From the NCBI GenBank assembly GCA_025201845.1, contig MU603968.1:1-64000 (forward strand): a stretch of DNA of 64,000 nucleotides, written 5' to 3'. This DNA comes from Martensiomyces pterosporus. Taxonomy: Eukaryota; Kickxellomycota; Kickxellomycetes; Kickxellales; Kickxellaceae. The position numbers and the translations under genes are program-made. Under the pieces are notes generated by a model. That model saw only the letters and a list, made by a program, of their open reading frames with translations. It made no database searches and was not told the origin of the DNA. How positions within the stretch are numbered: the stretch's first letter is position 1; each line of letters starts with the position of its first letter. Shown in pieces: positions 54,104 to 64,000 of this stretch.

Positions 54104-55957
54104 ATGTCCAAGCCCATCGGTAAGCATCCTACTCAGGCTGCGTTCCTGATCACAGCACGTGGGACATGCTAACAGCCCTCGCCCCCACTTGCTTTCTGTG
54201 CACATGTAGCTCTTCTTTCTGTCTACGACAAGACTGGCCTTGTTGATCTTGCCAAGGAGCTGTACGGCCTCGGCGTCGAGCTCGTTGCCTCCGGCGGCAC
54301 CTCGAAGGCCATCCGCGAGGCGGGGCTTCCGGTCAAGGACGTCTCGGACATCACCAAGGCACCCGAGATGCTCGGCGGGCGCGTCAAGACGCTGCACCCC
54401 GCTGTCCACGGCGGCATCCTTGCGCGCAGCATCCCGAGCGACGAGGAGGATCTCGCCGCGCAGGCCATCGAGAAGATCACATATGTGTTCTGCAACCTGT
54501 ACCCGTTCAAGAAGACAGTGGCGCGCGAGGGCGTCACTATCCCCGAGGCCGTCGAGGAAATCGACATTGGCGGCGTCACCCTCCTGCGTGCGGCCGCAAA
54601 GAACCACGCCCGCGTCAGCATCGTCTGCGACCCCACCGACTACCCCCAGCTGCTGAAGGAGATCCGCGAGCAGGGCGGCGTGTCGGAGAAGACGCGCCAG
54701 GTGCTGGCCCTCAAGGCGTTCAACCAGACTGCCGACTACGATGAGGCTATCTCGGACTACTTCCGCCAGCAGTATGCCCAGGGAGATGCCCAGCTTCCAC
54801 TCCGCTACGGCGCCAACCCGCACCAGAAGCCCGCACAGGTGTTTGTCAAGGACGGGGATCTGCCCATCAAGGTTCTTAACGGATCGCCTGGATACATCAA
54901 CCTTCTGGATGCCCTGAACTCGTGGCCCCTTGTCAAGGAGCTTAAGCAGGCTCTGGGCCTCCCTGCTGCTGCGTCGTTTAAGCACGTGTCCCCTGCGGGC
55001 GCCGCTGTGGGCGTGCCTCTGGATGAGGTCGAGAAGCAGGTGTACATGGTTGACAAGACCGAGCTCTCGCCCCTCGCCACGGCGTATGCGCGCGCACGAG
55101 GAGCCGATCGCATGTCGTCGTTTGGCGACTGGGCCGCGCTCTCGGACGTGTGCGATGTGGCCACGGCCAAGCTCATCTCGAAGGAGGTCTCGGACGGTGT
55201 CATTGCACCCGGATACGAGCCCGAGGCCCTCGAGATTCTGCAGAAGAAGAAGGGCGGCAAGTACTGTGTCCTCCAGATGGACCCCGCTTACGAGCCTGCG
55301 GACATCGAGACCCGCCAGGTCTACGGGCTGAGCCTGCAGCAGCGCCGCAACGACGCCACGATCACACCCGAGCTGTTCGCCAACATTGTGTCGAAGAACA
55401 AGGATCTGACGGAGGCTGCCGTGCGCGACCTCGTCGTTGCTACCATTGCCCTCAAGTACACGCAGTCGAACTCGGTCTGCTACGCCAAGAACGGCATGGT
55501 TGTTGGTCTGGGTGCTGGCCAGCAGTCCCGCATCCACTGCACCAGGCTGGCTGGCGACAAGGCCGACAACTGGTGGCTCCGCCATCACCCCAAGGTCCTC
55601 GCCATGCAGTTTGCAAAGACTGCCAAGCGTGCCGACAAGTCCAACGCCATTGATCTCTATGTCACGGGACAGACTGGCGAGGGTGTGGAGCTCGAGGCGT
55701 GGAAGGCAAACTTTGATGCTGTGCCGGAGCTCCTCTCGGAGCAGGAGCGGAAGGAGCATCTGAAGACGCTTAAGGGCGTTGTTGTTTCGTCGGATGCGTT
55801 CTTCCCGTTCTCGGACAACATCCACAGAGTCCACCGCTCTGGCGTCGACTATGTCGCGGCGCCATCCGGAAGCATCCAGGACGCCGTTGTTATTGACACT
55901 GCGGATGCTTACAACATGGTGCTTGTCCACACCACCCTCCGCCTCTTCCACCACTAA
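54104..55957 (+). CDS. ADE17: bifunctional AICAR transformylase / IMP cyclohydrolase
   Basis: Two exons: 54104-54119 (16 nt, MSKPI) and 54210-55957, spliced in phase 1 to give [20 protein letters not shown]; 587 residues. It performs the last two steps of purine synthesis in the cytosol. The N-terminal MGS-like cyclohydrolase shows [12 protein letters not shown] and [12 protein letters not shown]. The transformylase domain begins about residue 200 with [13 protein letters not shown]; its catalytic Lys-His lies in [13 protein letters not shown], and [20 protein letters not shown] is the conserved late block. Codon use is strongly biased. Confidence 0.96.
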
Positions 55958-56530
55958 GCGCTTCTATTATTATCAACGTGTTCTGTTGCTCTCTGTTAAT
56001 GTTATCATCTGCAAAACAATGCTGCGTGTCTACTGGACACGCCTTGTGCTCTGGAATGCCGATGTGGTGCGCGGTGGCCTTGGCCCGCGATGACAAATGC
56101 GCACCCGCCATTGCCTCCGATGCGTGCCAGCTGCCGAGCCCTCGCGCCCGAGGCGGCATTGCAGCACGGTGGCGGCGAAAACAGGCGCAGGAGGGGTGGA
56201 TAATTTCAAGGGCAGCTGGCGGAGGATATTTTGCCCCTCTGCGAACGGACCCCCGCGCGCACTTAATTGAGCCTGGCAGCCAGCTCAGCAGCTTGCCGAG
56301 GCCTTGTGCGGTGGGCCTGAGAACAGCGGGTAAAAAATTTGGCTACGCGGGCCTCTCGTGGCTGATCAGCAATAATATTTTGGCTGGCGCTGTGTTGGGG
56401 GCGACTGTGTGGCGAGCAGCTCCCGTTAAAAAGACGCCCCTCCTCCTCCGCCCTCAGCAGTCCCGCTCTCTATCTCCATTTTCTCTCACCCGCCCTCATA
56501 TTTATTACACACAGCCTCACTTTTCACACA
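55958..56530. other. intergenic, LPD1 promoter
   Basis: A 573-bp spacer with two AT-rich segments near 56328-56390. Nothing specific recognised. Confidence 0.5.
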
Positions 56531-58707
<2,177 letters not shown>

Positions 58708-58948
58708 GGCGTTCAAGGAGGCCTGCATGGCTGCCTACTCCAAGGCCATCCACGCCTAAGCACATCTTGGGAGCTGGCTGCAGTCTGTCTTTCTCTATTT
58801 CCCCTCTCAGTTATTAAAAGTTGGTTCCGCCTTCGTCAATATACACAGCACAATCCAAGGCTGCCCGTTCTATTCTGGCGGTGAGCGGATTTGGTGCAGG
58901 TGCGTAGACATGTATTATGGACTCTAATAGAACATTGAACCGAGGGTT

Positions 58949-59221
58949 TTACCAAAGCGAGGCGCCGCCAGACTCGATGGCCTCGATTTCACCCTCCGAG
59001 ATAGGCAGAGGGCGGTAGCGCGCAGGGAGCTCCCAGAAATTGATAGCCTCCACACCACCCGCTGCTGCTGCTGGGCTGGCCGACTGCGAAGCACCGCTGC
59101 TGTTGAGGCCGGCTGCCTTCTTGGCCCACAGGGCCTTGCGTGGTCCAACGAACTTCATTAGCGGGACATGCTTGTGCCATTTGTACTGTGCCGCGGCCTG
59201 CTTGACGAGCGTGGTCCTCAT
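58949..59221 (-). CDS. KGD4: 2-oxoglutarate dehydrogenase subunit 4 / MRPS36-like
   Basis: A 90-residue Kgd4/Ymr31 (MRPS36) protein. The N-terminal block PLMKFVGPRKALW matches the conserved I-K-F-V-G-x-R motif. The C-terminus FWELPARYRPLPISEGEIEA followed by IESGGASLW matches the ELPARFR...INSGGA ending. Kgd4 recruits the E3 enzyme (Lpd1) to the E1-E2 core of 2-oxoglutarate dehydrogenase in mitochondria (established in yeast). It lies tail-to-tail with LPD1, 241 bp from its stop. Single exon. Confidence 0.92.
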   Translation of the reverse strand: MRTTLVKQAAAQYKWHKHVPLMKFVGPRKALWAKKAAGLNSSGASQSASPAAAAGGVEAINFWELPARYRPLPISEGEIEAIESGGASLW

Positions 59222-60783
59222 TTTTGAAATACGGCTTGTGTGGTGGTATGGAAATACAGCTGATTGGAAATTTGGCGCAAGGAAGAAGAAAAGGTGCAGA
59301 TAGCGGAGACAAGTGGTGGCCCGCTGCTTGCCACAACATGCTGGCTACTGTCGCAGCAGCCCACCTGCCGCTTATCGCTATCAGCTTGCAAAAGTGCAAT
59401 TCTCCGATGCGCTGCTTCACTGGGGCTCAGGGGCTGCAGCTCGAGCCGATACCCGAGCTACGAAGGATTGCAAGGCCAAGCCAGCTCCTAGCGCGCCGGC
59501 GCACTCCGCTCTGTGTGCAAGCCTTGCTGGCTGAGGGTGTGCTTGCGGGGTTTGATCTGCAGCCGTGGCTTTTCTGGAGATGCAGATGCTCAAGGTGCCA
59601 AATGGCAAGGGCCAGGTATCCTCGGGGTGTGAAATGTTCGTACAGTTCGGTGGTGAATAGGCCCGAGTGTGCCGCTGCAGATATCCTCCCTGTCGCCTCT
59701 GCGACGTCTGCTGCTGTTTTGACACTCGGAGTTGGCGCCTGCCCTTCGATTCGCATGAGAATGGAGGCATACAGGTGCCATTTCCATGCATCGTGCTGGC
59801 CGCCAGCTCCACCTGGCTAGAACTGACGTATGTGTGGGTCGAATGTATGCATGGAGATACAAGAGATGCCCAACTTGGCCCTCCGCTTCCGCAATTAGAG
59901 GCTGGGTAATGTGCGAGGTCGCATTGTTTGGCCTCGAATGTCATATGCATGCCTGCATGCTGGGTTTGGCTCTACCCCGAGTGCATTTCCCGTTTCTCCA
60001 CAGAGGGCATGGCTGGGAGGCGTGTTACTCCATGTCGAGCACTGCTGAAAGGCACTCAAGTGCGTATGCACGCTCTCGCCTGTCTGCTCTCTGTGCCACA
60101 TGTTCCGTCGCTATAGCGGAGAATTTCCCATCTGTGTCTCTTTCCTTGCCTATTTCTACCGCTCCCCCTCTGGCTGCGGTGGAGGAGGGTAGGATCTCCA
60201 AGCGGGGTGATCCGCTCAGACCGAGGGGGCCTGTTGCTGGAGCGCTCGTCTCCGTGCAATCCACTTGCCTTCCCCAACTTTTGCCGCCCAGGAACACAAA
60301 GTGGATATGTGAGGGCATTTTGCAAGCTGAAAACAAAGGATGACACGAATGTTGAGATTTCTGTGAGAGAAAATTTCTCCCTCGTAATTGGGGCTGGGGT
60401 CACCGAGTAAATCCACACACCTGTCCAGCGAGCACCGAGCCTGTGCGCTATCGCCTGGGATTGGAGAGCAAGGAGGCGAATGACGGACTAGTCGCGGCAT
60501 TGCATACGGATTGCTCGCTTGCTATTGCTAGGGCCTTCCAGATCTACCCCACACGCCTGCTTTTCTCGGCCGTATAAAAGACGCAGGGTGTGGAGCAAAA
60601 CGGCTGTTTACACCGGTGCTATACAGGCTCTGCTTCCACTTCGCCACTCCTTTCTACATATTTCGCGCACACTTTGTATTCGATTCCTTAATAAATCGCA
60701 TTTTCACGACACATCCTCACACATACTACCACCTAATTGCCCCCTGCATCTACCTCGTTTCCATTGCCTTTGTTCTGGGTGCA
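59222..60783. other. 1.56-kb intergenic region, divergent between KGD4 and the ABCG gene
   Basis: Apart from a TATA box on the right (listed), no conserved frame, repeat or RNA gene is visible. Confidence 0.5.
60573..60580 (+). promoter_or_regulatory. TATA box upstream of the ABCG gene
   Basis: TATAAAAG about 204 bp before the chosen ATG at 60784. It also lies close upstream of 60616, where the in-frame reading begins, so the extra residues there are probably leader. Confidence 0.5.
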
Positions 60784-62751
60784 ATGTCAGGGAACACCAA
60801 CGCTAGCGAGCAGCCCGAGGGCGCCAGCCCTATTCTCAGCTGGAGCAATCTGAACTACGACGTCAAGACCAAGCAGCATGGCGTGCGGCGAATCCTGCAC
60901 GATATCAGCGGCCAGGTCTACCCAGGCGAGCTGGTCGCCATCATGGGCTCCAGTGGCGCCGGAAAGACCACCCTGCTGAACGTCCTTGCTGGCCGCGTTC
61001 AGGGAGGGCGTCTGTATGGCGACATCAAGTTCAACGGCATGCCGCGCAACCCACACACGTTCAAGCGCATGCTGGCATTCGTTGAGCAGGACGATCTTAT
61101 GTTCGCCTCGCTGACTGTCGAAGAAACGCTGTTGGCGTCGGCGCATCTGCGTCTCTCTAACGAGAAGTACACAGAGGAGGAGAAGCGCGAGCGCGTGAGC
61201 ACTGTGCTCAGACAGCTGCGCTTGACCCACGTCAAGGACACAAAGATCGGTGGGTACGGCGAGCGCGGTGTCTCTGGCGGCGAGCGTAAGCGTGCGAGCA
61301 TCGGCACCGAGCTGGTCACTGATCCATCAATCCTCGTTCTCGACGAGCCCTCGTCTGGCTTGGATTCGTCGTCGGCTGAGATGGTCGTCACTTTGACGAG
61401 GGAGATGTCGCGGCAGCGCAATCTGTGCACCATGATGACCATCCACCAGCCCAGCGCTGAGATGGTGGCCAAGTTCGACAAGCTCATTTTGCTCTCGCAG
61501 GGCAAGCTCGTCTACATGGGACCTGCTGCACAGGCCCTGCCATACTTTGAGCACCTCGGATACCCGTCGACCAACCCAAACCCGGCCAATTTCTTCATCG
61601 ACCTGATGACCATCGATTTTTCGTCCGACCAAATGATGTGCGAAAGCGAGAAGCGTGTGCAGACGCTGGTCGACTCATTTGTGGGGTTCAGGGCCAGTGG
61701 CGGCAGACTGCCCAAACGCACGCAGCTGGTTACTAGCGAGTCGTTTGCCTCGGCGGCTACCACAGGCTCTGTTGAGCCCGGTGCAATGGCGTCGCTGGAG
61801 AAGGGCAATCTTGCGGAGATTGCGAGCCGCAGCCAGAGCTATGTTGCCACCCAGGATATCACCGCCGAGGAGGCCAACCTGGTCATTTACGAGGCGCCGC
61901 CGCTCAACAGCTGGCTAAGCGAGGTCTTGGTGCTTCTGAAGCGCGACTGGCTCTTGTGCACACGCAACAAGGCATTGCTGTTTGGACTGCTGGCGCAGTG
62001 CCTGGTGACAATGATCTTCCTTGGCTTTGTGTTCTTCCAGCTCGGCAACACGCAGTCGTCCGTTCAGAACCGCATCGGCGCCCTGTTCTCGCTCACCGTG
62101 CAGTGCACGTTCCCAGTCATCATCCCTGTGATGACGGTCATCATGCAGGGGCGGGCCATTCTCTTGCGTGAGAGGTCCGGCGGCACATACAGGATGACTA
62201 GCTACTTCGTTTCCAAGTCGCTGAGCTTCTTCCCGCTTGTCTTCTGCCCCTTCTACGTCATGTACACGGGCATCTACTTTATCGCGCACTTCCAGTATGA
62301 TGTAGCCAAGTTCTTCATCGGGCTGGCTAACATCTCGGCCATTTTGCTGGCGGCTCTGGGGTTTGCCTTTGCTATGTCGATGCTTGTGCGCAACTTGGAG
62401 GTTGCTCACATTATTGCGCCTGTGACTCTGGGAACGCTCATGCTGTTTGCTGGAAACCTGTCCAACGCCTATGCCATCACGCCTGTGCTGCGGTGGATCA
62501 AGTACCTGTGCATTTACTACTACGCTTATTCGGGGTTCGTTCAGAACGAGTTTGGTGGACTTCGGTTCTCATGCGATGAGAAATCGGCTATCTGCTACCA
62601 CAGGGGCGAGGACGTCATCGCCACCTATGGGCTCAACCAGCAGACCATCTCGGAGTGCATTGTCCTGAACCTGGTTCTTGCCGTTGGGTTCTACGCCATT
62701 GCGTACTGCTTGCTCCGGTGGCTGGCCAAGCCCAGGTATCTGTGGATTTGA
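60784..62751 (+). CDS. ABCG (White/Wht) half transporter
   Basis: A 655-residue half transporter with NBD before TMD. Walker A GSSGAGKTT is at 55-63, the Q-loop region FVEQDDLMFASLTVEETL near 100, signature VSGGERKR at 163-170, Walker B ILVLDEPSSGLDS from 183 and the H-loop TIHQPSAEM near 222. NFFIDLMT follows, then six membrane spans from about 385, with the long extracellular loop (FSCDEKSAICYH) near 600 before the last span. ABCG half transporters export sterols, lipids or xenobiotics as dimers. ATG 60784 is used because the in-frame codons above it lie next to the TATA box. Substrate unknown. Confidence 0.9.
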   Translation: MSGNTNASEQPEGASPILSWSNLNYDVKTKQHGVRRILHDISGQVYPGELVAIMGSSGAGKTTLLNVLAGRVQGGRLYGDIKFNGMPRNPHTFKRMLAFVEQDDLMFASLTVEETLLASAHLRLSNEKYTEEEKRERVSTVLRQLRLTHVKDTKIGGYGERGVSGGERKRASIGTELVTDPSILVLDEPSSGLDSSSAEMVVTLTREMSRQRNLCTMMTIHQPSAEMVAKFDKLILLSQGKLVYMGPAAQALPYFEHLGYPSTNPNPANFFIDLMTIDFSSDQMMCESEKRVQTLVDSFVGFRASGGRLPKRTQLVTSESFASAATTGSVEPGAMASLEKGNLAEIASRSQSYVATQDITAEEANLVIYEAPPLNSWLSEVLVLLKRDWLLCTRNKALLFGLLAQCLVTMIFLGFVFFQLGNTQSSVQNRIGALFSLTVQCTFPVIIPVMTVIMQGRAILLRERSGGTYRMTSYFVSKSLSFFPLVFCPFYVMYTGIYFIAHFQYDVAKFFIGLANISAILLAALGFAFAMSMLVRNLEVAHIIAPVTLGTLMLFAGNLSNAYAITPVLRWIKYLCIYYYAYSGFVQNEFGGLRFSCDEKSAICYHRGEDVIATYGLNQQTISECIVLNLVLAVGFYAIAYCLLRWLAKPRYLWI

Positions 62752-63320
62752 GGTCCGGCGCGCATTTCTTTGCTGCTCATGTAACGCTGCATTTTTATGT
62801 GCATAAACCAAATAGACAATAATCCATAACGCCTTTTCGCAAACTGGCATGCTGTTTTGGCAGAGCCCGGATGGCTTGGACGCTCATTTCGAGCGCAGAA
62901 CCGGCATCCGCCGCGGCTGCGACAGGCAGGCACACTTGTAGCATACAGATGCTGCAAGGCACGGAAGGGTGCGCTTTCTCTTTGTCAAATGCGGACATGC
63001 CTTTTCCAAGTACTGGTGCAAGGGGCCACGCTGAATGCCTGCATGTCTGGAAATCTCTTGTTCATATTTCATGCTCTAGTGTGCTATCTGGTAAGATATA
63101 TTTAGTCTATATGAAAAAACCAGCTCGCATTCGATTCTACGTTGAAGACGAGGAAGTGTGGGGAATGCATACTGTATAGTTCTTCTGAGCGGCAGCCATC
63201 CCTACTGCAGAGGCTGTACAATGGATTAGAGTGAAAAGGTTGGGCCCACGCAAAGAAGGTGCTTGAATGTAGTTTTCGATGCAGATAACAACTTGAGCGC
63301 AGATGGTAGGACCCATTGGT
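62752..63320. other. 3' flank of the ABCG gene
   Basis: About 570 bp with only short frames. No conserved gene or RNA recognised. Confidence 0.5.
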
Positions 63321-63542
63321 CTACTCGAAGTTGCACAGCGTGTGCTCGTCGTCGCTCCAGTTATGAGTGCCGCAGCGGCTCCGGGAAGAAGTGGTACGAA
63401 CATTGGTATCAGGCGATGCTGGGTAGAACCCATGGATGGCCACAGCAGTGGTGGAGCGAACAGTGAAGACCTTGCGCATGGCGGCAGCCAGGGTAAGGCG
63501 GCGGCCGCTACGAGAAGATGAAGAATGGGCTGATGAGGCCAT
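63321..63542 (-). CDS. small TATA-driven candidate ORF, unknown
   Basis: A 73-residue frame starting MASSAHSSSSRSGRR, with a basic/Ser-rich head and an acidic end (NWSDDEHTLCNFE). No family is recognised and it may contain an intron. Support comes mainly from the TATAAAAG on the same strand about 100 bp upstream of its ATG. It could be a leader or the first exon of a gene with a different 3' structure. Confidence 0.35.
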   Translation of the reverse strand: MASSAHSSSSRSGRRLTLAAAMRKVFTVRSTTAVAIHGFYPASPDTNVRTTSSRSRCGTHNWSDDEHTLCNFE

Positions 63543-63641
63543 GGTTTAGCTAGCTATCAGCGAGTGCGGAAAATTTTACAAGTTGGAATGCTGGTTGTGC
63601 TTTCTGGTGGTGATGCTGGAAAGACACTCCCTGCACCCCTC

Positions 63642-63649
63642 CTTTTATA
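63642..63649 (-). promoter_or_regulatory. TATA box near the right end, minus strand
   Basis: TATAAAAG about 100 bp upstream of the candidate ATG at 63542. Confidence 0.45.
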
Positions 63650-63650
63650 C

Positions 63651-64000
63651 CTGAATTTCTTGTTGTTGCTGGGCGGCAAGGTTCTCATGAGGAGAAGAGC
63701 CTTGCAGCAGGGAAAGCAAGTCGATCATCCACATTTGGCCTATCCATTTCCCCACCCGTCTCCCGGGTTCCTTTGTTGAGCTCGCCACCTTTTTTGTGCA
63801 ACATCTGAAAGGAAGGAGGCTCGGGCCAGAGCAAAAGTTCTCTCACGGTGAAGGTGTGCGAGGCTGATTGGGACGAGCAGCACCGCCCGCACCAGCTCAA
63901 CAGTGCTGCGTGCAGTGTTGGGCAAAGCATCTGCCTTTTTCACACTTACGCTGCGACTTATTTCTGGCTCGGTGAAAGTGCAGATGGCACTCGGAGCAGT
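63651..64000. other. right-end region
   Basis: A 350-bp stretch up to the window edge with no gene recognised. The next gene may start outside the window. Confidence 0.4.

Noticed and set aside
54047..55954. 635-codon open frame antisense to ADE17
   Set aside because: Same cause; the sense strand has a complete, spliced, conserved enzyme.

Overview
This window is nuclear DNA from a fungus. Genes lie on both strands with separate, often divergent promoters, and there are no operons or Shine-Dalgarno-led gene strings. Several genes carry short spliceosomal introns. Fungal-type architectures are present: a fused mitochondrial ARG5,6 protein, an ATP sulfurylase with a C-terminal APS-kinase-like regulatory domain, a Spt23/Mga2-type factor and a Dal5-type MFS permease. 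GC content looks moderately high. The mix of a Tra2-type SR protein, a NuiA-like protein and a ClpX that keeps its ClpP-docking loop does not look like budding yeast. My guess is an early-diverging (zoopagomycete/mucoromycete-grade) fungus, but this is an inference from gene content only.

Layout. 0-10 kb: GPALPP-motif nuclear protein, CYSTM tail-anchor protein, mitoribosomal uL6m, protein phosphatase 5 (broken by a 122-bp duplication), mitoribosomal uS13m, an MFS anion permease and a secreted GH20 hexosaminidase. 10-16 kb: ARG5,6 and ARG1 head to head around a 1.6-kb intergenic region with one perfect Gcn4-type site. 16-24 kb: Cys-rich membrane protein, NASP/Sim3 histone chaperone, Med28-like protein, a large PPR-like mitochondrial protein, a derlin and a small membrane protein. 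24-32 kb: Tra2 (spanning the only N gap), RNase H2 subunit A, ATP sulfurylase, NuiA-like protein and prohibitin-2. 33-44 kb: Dbp4 helicase, twin-CX9C protein, ClpX, V-ATPase proteolipid and alanine-glyoxylate aminotransferase. 45-54 kb: Spt23/Mga2-like factor and a DUF4419 protein. 54-64 kb: ADE16/17, dihydrolipoyl dehydrogenase next to Kgd4, an ABCG half transporter and a small TATA-driven ORF at the right end.

Functional themes. Many products act in mitochondria: uL6m, uS13m, PPR-like, Phb2, CX9C, ClpX, Lpd1, Kgd4, Arg5,6 and possibly Agx1. Two neighbour pairs are functionally coupled: ARG5,6 with ARG1 (arginine biosynthesis, divergent), and LPD1 with KGD4 (E3 and the subunit that recruits E3 to 2-oxoglutarate dehydrogenase, convergent).

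The most striking sequence-level signal is not a gene. It is a recurrent set of two-copy direct tandem duplications with units of 42, 60, 76, 105, 122 and 129 bp, plus a 205-bp identical overlap on either side of the N gap. Two of them alter conserved coding sequence (PP5, LPD1). They may be unmerged contig or haplotype overlaps or real duplications; the gap case is almost certainly an assembly overlap. I found no tRNA, rRNA, CRISPR array, transposon or virus-like element. I did not find a convincing new multi-gene system.
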